Assembly (NCBI GenBank): GCA_037190845.1
Contig: JBBCJI010000008.1
Location: 51,860 to 115,859 of the forward strand
DNA length: 64,000 bases
Direction: 5' to 3'
DNA from: JBEBVQ01 sp037190845
GTDB lineage: Bacteria; Bacteroidota; Bacteroidia; Chitinophagales; Chitinophagaceae
Shown here: positions 1-8,958 of the stretch, piece by piece
Layout of the letters: the number at the start of each line of letters is the position of its first letter
How positions within the stretch are numbered: the first letter of the stretch is position 1
Notes under the pieces: generated by a model
The model's input: the letters and a program-made list of their open reading frames with translations, nothing else
Databases searched by the model: none
Told to the model about the DNA's origin: nothing
Program-made: the position numbers and the translations under genes

Positions 1-311
1 GCAGTTGCACCTCATGCCGGCCGGCCTAACATATCTGTCAGTGAAATGCGCACATCAGTAGCTCCTGACGTGGCAAAACGAATCTGCAGCAGATCGCTTG
101 CCGGATTGGGAAACAGCTCCACAGCGCCTGCTGAAAGTGATGAAAAATTCCAGGTAACATGCGCACCTCCGCTTCCAAGTGTCGGCGTAGTTGACGCCGG
201 GACATACCAGTAATGTACATTGGCCTCCGGGTTTGAAATAGCAGTCAGCGTAGGCTGGGCCTGTACCAACCCTACAGATATCAGGCAAAAGAAAAGTAAT
301 GAATATTTCAT
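1..311 (-). pseudogene. Broken T9SS-sorted secreted protein, continues past left edge
   Basis: The reading frame starts at 311 with a clear signal peptide (MKYSLLFFCLISVGLVQAQ). After about 50 residues of mature sequence it passes straight into a type A T9SS sorting domain (VELFPNPASDLLQIRF). It then stops at 12-14 in the middle of that domain, after LTDMLGRPA. At 16-26 the DNA reads gccggccggcc; removing one 4-bp unit restores a frame that continues LGRHEVQL to the window edge, so a 4-bp tandem duplication probably caused the frameshift. The region between signal peptide and sorting domain is far shorter than usual for such proteins, which suggests an earlier in-frame internal deletion. An upstream ORF extension to 443 has no signal-peptide logic and was not used. 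Sequencing error is the main alternative to real decay. Confidence 0.6.
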
Positions 312-343
312 AATGATGATATTTAGAACATGTAATAATTTCT

Positions 344-374
344 CAAATATAAAAAGTATAATTAAAAGAGTCAA
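344..374 (-). promoter_or_regulatory. Bacteroidota-type promoter for the broken T9SS gene
   Basis: On the minus strand TTG is followed by 20 bases and TATATTTG, matching the Bacteroidota primary sigma consensus (TTTG at -33, TAnnTTTG at -7). The -7 element lies about 30 bases before the ATG at 311. This also supports 311 as the start rather than 443. Confidence 0.6.
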
Positions 375-503
375 TATACCCGGGTATAAAAATTGTTGTG
401 TTAACCGATGGCACGCCCCAAAGCATAACCCCGTCATTTCCATACGCGAGTTGTATCAAAACTTGGTAACTTGCATGATCAAACGTTTTCACGTATCTTC
501 TTT

Positions 504-1016
504 ATGGAAGCAAAAAAACCACAGGATTCCTATAATATGCGCAGCGAGCTGGTGCTGCCCAACGACACCAACACGCTGGGCAACCTGATGGGCGGCAAGC
601 TGATGCACTGGATGGACATCGCGGCCGCCATATCCGCTATGAAGCATTGCAATTGCCCGGTAGTGACCGCATCCGTGGATAACGTCTCTTTCTCTAACCC
701 GATAAAGCTGGGCAACCTGCTGACGATCGAATCGAAGGTAACACGCGCATTCAGCAGCTCAATGGAAATTTTTCTCCGTGTTTGGGGAGAAGACCTGCAC
801 AACAAATTCAGATACATGAGCAACGAAGCCTACATGACATTCGTAGCCCTGAACCCCAATGGCAAACCGCATAAAGTACCGGGTGTCATACCGGAAACCG
901 AGGAAGAACAGAAAATGTTTGACGGCGCCCTCCGACGCCGGCAGCTCCGCCTGATTCTCGGCGGGAAAATGAAACCCGAAGACGCCGGTGAGCTGCGTGC
1001 CTTGTTTAAAGACTGA
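504..1016 (+). CDS. Acyl-CoA thioesterase, hotdog fold
   Basis: This 170-residue protein is expected to hydrolyse acyl-CoA thioesters to free acid and CoA in the cytoplasm. Residues 19-38 carry the YciA/BACH-type signature around NTLGNLMGGKLMHWMD. N23 and D38 lie where the catalytic Asn and Asp of this family are found. VTASVDNVSF further on is the usual second strand region. One hotdog domain is present, so it should act as an oligomer. The start at 504 is preferred over 471 because the first 11 residues of the longer form are not family-like. It stands alone, divergent from the broken secreted gene. The substrate cannot be told from sequence. Confidence 0.85.
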   Translation: MEAKKPQDSYNMRSELVLPNDTNTLGNLMGGKLMHWMDIAAAISAMKHCNCPVVTASVDNVSFSNPIKLGNLLTIESKVTRAFSSSMEIFLRVWGEDLHNKFRYMSNEAYMTFVALNPNGKPHKVPGVIPETEEEQKMFDGALRRRQLRLILGGKMKPEDAGELRALFKD

Positions 1017-1044
1017 TACACTAATGCGTACATAATATGCAATC

Positions 1045-1093
1045 AATCCTGCGTGATTGCCTATAAAATTATTCAGGACAATCACGTAGGATT
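1045..1093 (+). terminator. Long inverted repeat after the thioesterase gene
   Basis: Fifteen-base arms (1045-1059 and 1079-1093) pair with one mismatch around a 19-base loop. The stem follows the thioesterase stop by about 30 bases and precedes the next ATG by about 24. There is no clear T-tract, so it may be a weak terminator or a dispersed palindrome. Confidence 0.4.
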
Positions 1094-1116
1094 ACCCCTA
1101 CTACGAAAATCACACT

Positions 1117-2397
1117 ATGCCCAACCGTACCATACCACCCGTCATACACGATGCCATAGAATTTGATTATGTGCTGCCGCCTATACAACAGGTTACACTT
1201 GGCAACGGGCTACCTTTATACTGGATGAATGCCGGCGTACAGGACGTAGCAGAGATCGACTTTGTATTCCCCGCCGGTCTCTGGTACGAAGAGAAACCTG
1301 CCGTGGCTCAGACCGTGGCAGCCCAGATCAAAAACGGTACATCAAAATATACAGCGCATGCCCTGAGCGAGGCTATTGAATTCTACGGTGCTTCGTTGAA
1401 TGTAAACACGGGTAACGACTTCACCACGGTTACCCTTTACTCACTGACCAAACATCTGCCGGAATTATTACCAGTGGTACATGAAGTGCTGACAGACGCC
1501 ATATTCCCGGAAGAAGAGCTTGCCATCTACAAGCAAAATGCGATACAGCGCCTGCTGGTAAGCCTGCGGCAATGTGATTTTGTAGCCAATCAACGTATAG
1601 ATGCCCTGCTTTTCGGACCGGAACATCCCTACGGACGATATTCGCAACAAGAGAAAATAGAATCACTTACACGTGAAGATCTGCTGAAATTCTACCGGAT
1701 TCATTACAATCTGTCGGGTATGAAGATATTTATGGCAGGGCGCGTCGGAGAAAAAGAGGTGCAATATCTCAATAAGATATTCGGCAGTATTCCGCTAATA
1801 CAACCGGAGTCGGGCAGTGTAACTGTTCCGGCAGTTACCCCCGGCCAAAAGATATTGCATCTTATGAATGATCCGGAAGGAGTACAGAGCGCTATACGTA
1901 TTGGCAGCCTTTTCCCTGGCCGCCATCATCCCGATTTCGCTCCTATGGTGGTGCTGAATACCCTATTCGGAGGATACTTTGGCTCACGCCTGATGAGTAA
2001 TATCCGTGAAGATAAAGGCTATACATACGGCATATACAGCTCATTGAGCCCATACGTACATGGTGGCTCGATCATTGTACAAACTGAAGTCGGGCGCGAT
2101 GTTTCGGACGCTGCGCTGAAAGAGATATATGACGAGATGGAGCGAATCTGCCGGGAACCCATCCCCGAAGAGGAATTACTGCTGGTAAAAAACTACCTGC
2201 TTGGCAATCTCCTCGGTGATCTTGATGGTCCGTTTTCCATACTCCGCCGATGGCGTACACTGATCCTGAACGGCATGACGGAAGCGGACTTCAACCGGCA
2301 TGTGCAGATTTATAAGACAATCAGCACGGATGAATTGCAGGCGCTGGCACAGAAGTATTTTGACAGGGAACGGTTTTATGAAGTAGTGGTCGTTTAG
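1117..2397 (+). CDS. M16 (insulinase-family) peptidase-like protein, zinc motif absent
   Basis: This 426-residue protein has the two-half architecture of M16 peptidases. An N-terminal M16 domain starts around VTLGNGLPLYWMN (residues 26-38). The C-terminal M16_C-type region includes FGGYFGSRLMSNIREDKGYTYG. The HxxEH zinc-binding motif expected near residues 62-70 is replaced by AVAQTVAAQ, so this chain cannot bind zinc in the usual way. Family knowledge: many M16 enzymes are heterodimers of an active and an inactive chain, and this resembles the inactive chain. No active partner is adjacent. There is no signal peptide, so a cytoplasmic place is likely, although many Bacteroidota M16 proteins are periplasmic. 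Confidence 0.8.
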   Translation: MPNRTIPPVIHDAIEFDYVLPPIQQVTLGNGLPLYWMNAGVQDVAEIDFVFPAGLWYEEKPAVAQTVAAQIKNGTSKYTAHALSEAIEFYGASLNVNTGNDFTTVTLYSLTKHLPELLPVVHEVLTDAIFPEEELAIYKQNAIQRLLVSLRQCDFVANQRIDALLFGPEHPYGRYSQQEKIESLTREDLLKFYRIHYNLSGMKIFMAGRVGEKEVQYLNKIFGSIPLIQPESGSVTVPAVTPGQKILHLMNDPEGVQSAIRIGSLFPGRHHPDFAPMVVLNTLFGGYFGSRLMSNIREDKGYTYGIYSSLSPYVHGGSIIVQTEVGRDVSDAALKEIYDEMERICREPIPEEELLLVKNYLLGNLLGDLDGPFSILRRWRTLILNGMTEADFNRHVQIYKTISTDELQALAQKYFDRERFYEVVVV

Positions 2398-2460
2398 TCA
2401 GGGATGAGGGGAGGTATAACGATGGTGTTAACCGGCCAGTTTACTGGGGATGTGGTTAAT

Positions 2461-2519
2461 GTGTTAGATGTGACAGATGTGTTTTAATGTTTTACAAACA
2501 CATCTGTCACATCTAACAC
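2461..2519. repeat. TGTGAC-family palindrome, copy A
   Basis: Perfect 24-base arms (2461-2484 and 2496-2519) surround an 11-base loop. The core is TGTGACAGATGTG. It lies between the M16-like gene and msrB, which run in the same direction. Related palindromes sit at 18981-19035, 35757-35793 and 50794-50845, always next to a gene end. A role in termination or mRNA 3' protection is inferred; no T-tract is present. Confidence 0.7.
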
Positions 2520-2574
2520 ATCCCACACATCTAAACACATTAACCATTACCGGCATCATACAAAAACGAACACC

Positions 2575-3111
2575 ATGAAGAACCCCGTGATATGGATAGC
2601 GATGGTTCCCTGCTTTTTTTTCATGACCCGTTGCGCCGACGCGCAAAAACATACGCATATGGATACTAATAAAGAGCTGCACGAAAACAACCCGTATTAT
2701 TCCCGCACAGACACGAACCGGCTGCACGTTGCCGATGCGGAATGGAAGAAAATACTGCCGCGGGAAGTCTATCATATTGCCCGTGAGAAAGGAACGGAAT
2801 GGGCCTTTTCGGGTAAATACTGGAATGCGGATACGAAAGGCCTGTATTACTGTGCCGTGTGCGGCAACCCGCTTTTTCGCTCAGATGCAAAGTTTGCCAG
2901 CAGCTGCGGCTGGCCGAGCTTTTTCGAAGCGATCCGGCCCGGCAGTGTGCTTTATGAAGAAGATCATTCGCACGGCATGCACCGCATTGAAGTGCTCTGC
3001 GGACGTTGCGATGCTCATCTGGGGCATATCTTCGATGACGGTCCGCCTCCGACGCACAAGCGGTTCTGTATTAATTCGGCTGTGATCGAATTTGAGCCGG
3101 AAGGACAATGA
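2575..3111 (+). CDS. msrB: Peptide-methionine (R)-S-oxide reductase, exported
   Basis: MsrB reduces methionine-R-sulfoxide in proteins. The 178-residue protein has a hydrophobic N-terminus ending near FFFMTRCADAQ, then the full MsrB domain. Zinc-binding CxxC pairs are C93/C96 (YYCAVCGNPLF) and C142/C145 (LCGRCDAHLGH). The catalytic cysteine is C165 in KRFCINSAVIEF. C111 (ASSCGWPSF) is a possible resolving cysteine. C20 may be a lipidation site, but the lipobox is poor, so a cleaved signal peptide is equally possible. Export suggests repair of oxidised periplasmic or surface proteins. No msrA is adjacent or fused. Confidence 0.92.
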   Translation: MKNPVIWIAMVPCFFFMTRCADAQKHTHMDTNKELHENNPYYSRTDTNRLHVADAEWKKILPREVYHIAREKGTEWAFSGKYWNADTKGLYYCAVCGNPLFRSDAKFASSCGWPSFFEAIRPGSVLYEEDHSHGMHRIEVLCGRCDAHLGHIFDDGPPPTHKRFCINSAVIEFEPEGQ

Positions 3112-3205
3112 TTAGCGGGATCAGGATACCGTTACAAAAATGTACGCACACGAGGTCTCTCTCATATCGGGCACTCAAAATTATGATGCCTTAGTAAGGA
3201 CGGCA

Positions 3206-3460
3206 TTATCCTGCAGGCAGACTATCCACATACAAGGCAGGCGGGGTAAACGCATCTTCATACAGATAAGGTATCACATTATTATCCCGCACACCGCGCT
3301 CCGTATCATACCGGAATGGCTCCACCCCTTCCGGCAATACTAGTTCCGGCTTACCGGTATCCGTATGCTTATTGACAGGCACATCCTCTCTGCCACACGA
3401 GCATAAAACACTCAGCATAAATGACGCCCCCAACATACATAGTTTTCCCTTCTCCGGCAT
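3206..3460 (-). CDS. Small putative lipoprotein
   Basis: The 84-residue product starts with a hydrophobic segment ending in a lipobox-like SVLCSCG, followed by charged, proline-containing sequence (DVPVNKHTDTGKPELVLPEG). This fits a short lipoprotein. I do not recognise a domain. It lies 31 bases downstream of the stop side of the next minus-strand secreted gene (ending at 3491) and could be co-transcribed with it. Its 3' end converges on msrB. Confidence 0.55.
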   Translation of the reverse strand: MPEKGKLCMLGASFMLSVLCSCGREDVPVNKHTDTGKPELVLPEGVEPFRYDTERGVRDNNVIPYLYEDAFTPPALYVDSLPAG

Positions 3461-3490
3461 ATTGTAGTTATTTGGTGTTGTGGTTGCTAT

Positions 3491-6400
3491 TCAACGCAGC
3501 AACGTAACATTCCCTTTATATTGCTCCTCCTTGTTGTTATCCAACCGGACGTCAATCAGGTATATATATACTCCTTTCTGTACCGGCTGATCATTAAATC
3601 GTCCGTCCCACCCCCGGTCTGTCATGCTTGTTGTTTCAAAAATCTTTTGTCCCCAGCGGTTGAATACCTGCAGGCGGAACGCAGTAATATTTGCAGAGCG
3701 CAATTGCCCGGGAAAGAAATCATTCACTCCATCTCCATCGGGCGTAAAAGCATTGGGAATATCCACGTAGCAGCCTTTATCTATCGTTATCCGTTCCGTA
3801 GTCGCGCAGCCATGCTGATTGATAACGGTAAGGCTGTAATCGCCGGGAGCCGTGACTTTGGTCTGCTGTGTTGTGGCTACTGTGCTCCACTGATAACGGT
3901 ATCCCTGTTCGTGGGGATACTGGTTCTGAAGCGTAACAGGCGGCCCCTGGGGACAGACCACAGAATCGGGGCCTAAGGCTACCAAAGGGAAGGGGTGCAC
4001 CATGATGCTATCCGTAAAGCTGGTATCAGGACAGGCCCGGAAATGAGCAGTAAGGGTTACCGTCTTGTTGCCTTCCGTATCGTAGGAATGGGAGACTACC
4101 TGATCAGTTGAAGTAAAGGTACTGCCATCGCCCATTTGCCAGTAAAAAGAGACAAGCGTGTTATCTCCTGCATCAGGTATAAATCGTATCGTTTCTCCTG
4201 TACAGATCTCATTCTTGTCAGCAATAAATCGTAAAGTCTCCCAAGGCGCATCTACAACCAGGGTTTTCAAAGCAGTATCACTACAAACCCGGCCTTTACC
4301 GGCTACAATCACTTTATAGACTCCGGCAGAATCGTATCTATGCTCCGGGGTGGGCACCGAAGAAACATGACCATCTCCGAACTGCCATTCAAAGGAATGA
4401 AAATAGCTATCCGAGGTATTGAAAAAACGGACAGGCGTACCTGTGCATAAGATGCTGTCTGCCGTAAAGAAAACCTGATAATGTTCATCTGCTATGGTGA
4501 AATTGATCGTGGTATCACATCCTGAAAAATGGGTAATACGCACACGGTAATTTCCCGGAGGACAATTGCTGATGGAGTCGGAGGACGACATTAACTGGGA
4601 TACATCGTTATACCAGGTATAGGAATACGGACCGGGATCAGCAGCATGACGGGTTATCCATGCCTTGCCGTTGGGCAGGCCACCGCAGCTATTGCCTACG
4701 TGCAGTTCGGGCATATAAAAATACACGATAAAAGAGTCCGCCTGAATAACACATCCCTCCTTTTCATAAATTACCTGATAAACGCCCGTGTTATAAACAC
4801 TGCGGATGCTGTCCGTGCTATTGTCATCCCACAGATAGCCATTAACAGCAGTATCTGAAGGTTGCAACAGATAACTCACCAGACAATTTGCATGCACCGT
4901 ATCCGTGCTGGCGGAATAAGTATACGGCAGGATTGTCAGGTTCATAACAGCAGTACTGTCACAGCCAAATGCATCCAAGAAGGAATGCGTATATACACCA
5001 CTCTGGTAATAGACCTGTCCGGCATAAGCGAATGAATTGCAGGCTGTATAGTGATGAGTTGTATCGCGGGCTGCCTGTTTCAGCTTTAACAGGTAATGAT
5101 TATAATTACCCGGCGGCGCTATCAGATTCACAATAACGGAGCGGCATGGATTAAAGTTTGTTGTGTCATAAAATCTCCCCGACAGGATAATGTCACCGGC
5201 GGCATCCAGATTTATTGAATGCCCCTGGTCATGATAATATATTTCAGTCCCCCCCATGCCCAAAGCCCAACGAAAATTACCCACGGCATCCAGCTTCAGT
5301 ACAAAAATATTATTGGCGCCATTGGTGCTGATATTAAATATACCCGGACCCGGATCAAAATCTGCCGTACCGGCAAAGTTCCCGGTGACATACACATTTC
5401 CGGAATGATCGGCTACAAGGTCTTTTCCCGTAGAAGAGTACAAAGTGGATGTTACTGCAACTACCTTGGCCCAAAGAAAATCTCCGGCGTTATCTAATTT
5501 GGAAACGTAGATATTGCTAAGGGAAGGACCGGATAATGGATATGTACCTGCTCCCGGATCAAAATCAATAGTACCGCTAAAACCTCCTGTATAATAAACA
5601 TACCCCGCTGCATCGGCAAATATCCCGAATGCAGAACCATTCCCTGTACCATGCATATGCCTTGCCCACACCAGTCCACCAGCTGCGGTCAGCTTCAGCA
5701 CAAAAATATCCGGGGATCCGGCGCTACCAGGCAGGTTATATACGCCAGGGCCTGGATCAAAATCTGTTGTACCTGCAAATGACCCTGTGATATACACATG
5801 ACCGGAACGATCTGAAAAGATAGCATTTCCCACACCGTGATTATCGGATCCGGTCAGAGCGCAAGCCCAGACAAGGCTGCCGGACGAGCTTAGTTTACAG
5901 ATAAAAATCTTACCGGGCGCTGTACTACCCGCATCCAGATAGAAGGTACCTGCACCCGGATCAAAATCCACTATACCAGTAAACGAACCGGTAATATATA
6001 CATCCCCTGTCGCGTCTGCTGTTATAGAATAACTATAATCCACTGTAGATCCTGCCATCTGGGTAGCCCAAAGGAAATTACCATTATTATCCAGCTTGCA
6101 GACAAAAATGTCATTGCCTGCAGGAAATGCCGTACTATTCGTAGTAAGATTATAAACCGCGGAGCCCGGATCAAAATCCACCGTGCCGGTAAAAAATCCC
6201 GTGATATAAATATTGCCTGCATCATCCAGCGCAATATCCTGGCTGCGGATAATGGCATTACCCCCTATCTGCTTTGTCCAGATAAAATTGCCTGCATCAT
6301 CCAGCTTGCTGATATAGCTGTCACTGAACCCTGATGCGATCAGACGTGCACTCCCGAAAATACCGGTATCGGCAAACTCTCCTGTGATATAAATATTCCC

Positions 6401-6535
6401 TGCTGCATCTACCCTGCTTTTGGATATATTGGAATGACCACCACCACCCATTCCCTTAGCCCAGCCAAAATAGGGTTGTGCCTTGGGCAATGACCAGGAG
6501 AAGCATAGAAACAAACTTATGATTATGCCTTTCAT
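3491..6535 (-). CDS. SBBP-propeller and PKD protein with T9SS type B C-terminus
   Basis: This is a large surface or secreted protein of 1,014 residues with a signal peptide ending at SLPKAQ. At least five SBBP-type units follow, each with a YITGxFxGTVDFDPG pattern; a sixth is degenerate (FNPC). Next come a cysteine-containing linker (ACNSFAYAGQVYYQSGVY) and two PKD-like domains (FEWQFGDG and FYWQMGDG). It ends in the gliding-motility-type C-terminal module (PNAFTPDGDGVNDFF ... VFNRWGQKIFE), which directs T9SS export. The start at 6535 is chosen because it begins the signal peptide; the 18-residue extension to 6589 lacks one. It heads a minus-strand series of three secreted genes. The substrate or partner is unknown. 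Confidence 0.85.
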   Translation of the reverse strand: MKGIIISLFLCFSWSLPKAQPYFGWAKGMGGGGHSNISKSRVDAAGNIYITGEFADTGIFGSARLIASGFSDSYISKLDDAGNFIWTKQIGGNAIIRSQDIALDDAGNIYITGFFTGTVDFDPGSAVYNLTTNSTAFPAGNDIFVCKLDNNGNFLWATQMAGSTVDYSYSITADATGDVYITGSFTGIVDFDPGAGTFYLDAGSTAPGKIFICKLSSSGSLVWACALTGSDNHGVGNAIFSDRSGHVYITGSFAGTTDFDPGPGVYNLPGSAGSPDIFVLKLTAAGGLVWARHMHGTGNGSAFGIFADAAGYVYYTGGFSGTIDFDPGAGTYPLSGPSLSNIYVSKLDNAGDFLWAKVVAVTSTLYSSTGKDLVADHSGNVYVTGNFAGTADFDPGPGIFNISTNGANNIFVLKLDAVGNFRWALGMGGTEIYYHDQGHSINLDAAGDIILSGRFYDTTNFNPCRSVIVNLIAPPGNYNHYLLKLKQAARDTTHHYTACNSFAYAGQVYYQSGVYTHSFLDAFGCDSTAVMNLTILPYTYSASTDTVHANCLVSYLLQPSDTAVNGYLWDDNSTDSIRSVYNTGVYQVIYEKEGCVIQADSFIVYFYMPELHVGNSCGGLPNGKAWITRHAADPGPYSYTWYNDVSQLMSSSDSISNCPPGNYRVRITHFSGCDTTINFTIADEHYQVFFTADSILCTGTPVRFFNTSDSYFHSFEWQFGDGHVSSVPTPEHRYDSAGVYKVIVAGKGRVCSDTALKTLVVDAPWETLRFIADKNEICTGETIRFIPDAGDNTLVSFYWQMGDGSTFTSTDQVVSHSYDTEGNKTVTLTAHFRACPDTSFTDSIMVHPFPLVALGPDSVVCPQGPPVTLQNQYPHEQGYRYQWSTVATTQQTKVTAPGDYSLTVINQHGCATTERITIDKGCYVDIPNAFTPDGDGVNDFFPGQLRSANITAFRLQVFNRWGQKIFETTSMTDRGWDGRFNDQPVQKGVYIYLIDVRLDNNKEEQYKGNVTLLR

Positions 6536-6641
6536 GTGCAAGCCGGAGTAGTTTAAACTTATCATGCAAACTGTCCTATCCTGTTTCATAATCCCCTTTA
6601 TCTTAAGACACCGTTATATCACCATCAGGCGAGCAGTATGA

Positions 6642-8897
6642 TTACCTCATCAGCACCATATCCCCTTTTCTATAATACTGCCTGCGATGTGTACCTCCTT
6701 CAAATAAAATCTCATAGAAATAAGTGCCCACATCCGCAGGGCTTCCCCGATACCAACCGTCCCAACCTGTAAGCGGGTCATTGCTGCCGAACACACGCTG
6801 GCCATAACGATTGTAGACATTCAGAGTATAACCTGCAACCGGACAACCCGGCTCGATCACCGCACGAAACACATCATTCCGCCCGTCGCCGTTGGGGGTA
6901 AAGGCCGTAGGTACCTCAAAAAAGCACGCGCATACCTCTTCTGTGATATACAGGGTGTCGGTCTGTATGCAGGGCGGATTGGTTACGCTTACCCACCATA
7001 TACCTGCCGTATCGGGCATTACAGAAGCCTCACGGCTACCGTTGCTCCATAGTACGGAAGCACCGGAAGATACATTGGCTTTCAACTCGTGCAGCGCATC
7101 TCCTCTGCATATGCTGAAGTCTTCGCCTAAATCCTGTGGGTTGGGTTGCACTAACGTTACCGTAACCGTATCCGATACGGAGCAAACAGCGGCATTGCTT
7201 ACCGTTACCCAATAAGTACCGGAATGGATAACATGTATTGCATTACCCGTACTGCCGTCTGACCACAGAAATCTGTCCGCCGCTATATCTGCCTCCAGGG
7301 TTATACCATCACTGCATAACACCTGATCCTCGCCCAGGCTGAACTCCGGTATATCGGCACGACGGACAATATAAGTATCTGCCATTGCCTCGCAAGGCCT
7401 GTTTATCCTCCAGACCCAGTAAGTACCGGGCCGGTCAATCGTGCGTATAGTGTCGGAGCTGCCATCGTCCCATAAGTAGCTATCGAAACCGCCGGGCACC
7501 GAAATCTGATAAGGCTCAAAAATATCGCTGCTGAATAAGCAGATAGTAGTATCAAATGAGGCATAAATCGTATCATTGGAATAGGGATAAACTACCTCAT
7601 TCGGTAGTGTAAGATACGTTTGAGGTGTATAACCACTACTCCCCGCAGGACAATAGGCAGGTATTACAGAAACAGCGCCGGTCTGATAATTACATGCAAG
7701 ACCCGGCATATCAGGCTGATGAATGACGCTCAACGTAGTATCACCGCTTTGAGGGTTAATGTAAATCTTACCATCATATAACTTTAAATAACTATTAGCG
7801 CTGTTGTTATAATTGTTAACAGATCCTATTACGACCTTTGAACTGGCAATTGCTGCCGAATCATAATTAGTGATTGTATATTGATGCAGATTCACAATCG
7901 GACGAAGTGCATTATTAGGATCAGGAATTGGATGGGACAGATACAGCCTGCTATTATCAGGCGAGAACGCAGGGCAATAAGAAGCCAGTGCAGAATCTAC
8001 TATAATCGCATCTGAAACCACTCCTGTATGGGGATCAAACTTACATAACAGTACACCATTAAATGGGTAGTCGTAAGCAAAACCTGTATTGGCAATGGCT
8101 ATACGCTGTCTGTCGGGCGAAACAGCCATACCGCCTCCTAAATAAGCCGGCATTACCCTGGTGCCGATAATCGGCAAGGTAACTGTGGCAGTTCCCTGTA
8201 TCTGAGTTCCTGTTACAGAAGTTACCGGGTTAGGGTTAATTCCTTCTGCAGTGATATGGTATGCCCTGAACTGAGCCAGTTCTGCATGGTGCACCATCAG
8301 CCATACATCACCACAATTTCCGGGAATGGCAATCATCCCTTCATGCAGCATTTCTGTATCCAGCAGGATGTTCATTTGACCCGGAACTATGTCTCCCAAT
8401 CCGTTATCAAGACTCATATCCACTACAGAATAGTAAAGATGTCCTGTAAATGGATTAGGGAACAGATGAAGACGATCAATAACACCAATTAAAGTAAACA
8501 CGTAGTACTTGCTCGGACTACCCGATACAGGTACAATGCAAGCGCCCTGGGTAGTGGAGTAGACCACATTCCCATTAAAAAAATTGCCGCCGGCAAAAAC
8601 AGGCATTAACTGATGATTACGATTCCAGCATTGTACACCATTTGTATAGAAAAGCAGCGCTCCTGTGACTGGATCTGCTACGGATGCTACCCCTTCATAA
8701 GATAACACCATACCCGTACAATAAGCATCCGGATTTGCCGTGTTAAAATCAAGTCCTGACCTCCGGCCAAATGCCCACTGACTGTTGGCTTTTAAAAATT
8801 CGGGACGCTGGTTATAGTATAACTGCGCCAGCACGTCACTGCCGGCGCCGATACTGCCACATAGAAAAACAAGGAATGAAAATAACCCTCTGCTCAT
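6642..8897 (-). CDS. Secreted propeller-like protein with T9SS type B C-terminus
   Basis: This 751-residue protein has an N-terminal signal peptide (MSRGLFSFLVFLCGSIGAGS). A region of about 400 residues follows, of the kind common in Bacteroidota gliding-associated proteins: WAFGRRSGLDFNT, then GALLFYTNGVQCWNRNH, then FSPDNSRLYLS. This is probably a beta-propeller. Ig-like repeats with SLGEDQVLCSDG and DLGEDFSICRGD follow. The C-terminus PTAFTPNGDGRNDVF and VYNRYGQRVFG is a type B T9SS module. It lies between two SBBP proteins in the same orientation. It may be an adhesin or surface protein; the specific role is unknown. Confidence 0.82.
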   Translation of the reverse strand: MSRGLFSFLVFLCGSIGAGSDVLAQLYYNQRPEFLKANSQWAFGRRSGLDFNTANPDAYCTGMVLSYEGVASVADPVTGALLFYTNGVQCWNRNHQLMPVFAGGNFFNGNVVYSTTQGACIVPVSGSPSKYYVFTLIGVIDRLHLFPNPFTGHLYYSVVDMSLDNGLGDIVPGQMNILLDTEMLHEGMIAIPGNCGDVWLMVHHAELAQFRAYHITAEGINPNPVTSVTGTQIQGTATVTLPIIGTRVMPAYLGGGMAVSPDRQRIAIANTGFAYDYPFNGVLLCKFDPHTGVVSDAIIVDSALASYCPAFSPDNSRLYLSHPIPDPNNALRPIVNLHQYTITNYDSAAIASSKVVIGSVNNYNNSANSYLKLYDGKIYINPQSGDTTLSVIHQPDMPGLACNYQTGAVSVIPAYCPAGSSGYTPQTYLTLPNEVVYPYSNDTIYASFDTTICLFSSDIFEPYQISVPGGFDSYLWDDGSSDTIRTIDRPGTYWVWRINRPCEAMADTYIVRRADIPEFSLGEDQVLCSDGITLEADIAADRFLWSDGSTGNAIHVIHSGTYWVTVSNAAVCSVSDTVTVTLVQPNPQDLGEDFSICRGDALHELKANVSSGASVLWSNGSREASVMPDTAGIWWVSVTNPPCIQTDTLYITEEVCACFFEVPTAFTPNGDGRNDVFRAVIEPGCPVAGYTLNVYNRYGQRVFGSNDPLTGWDGWYRGSPADVGTYFYEILFEGGTHRRQYYRKGDMVLMR

Positions 8898-8958
8898 GAG
8901 CTCATGTTTAAGCAGCAGGAACGCATCCGGAGTGCGTCCTGCTGCTTTTGAATTTATT

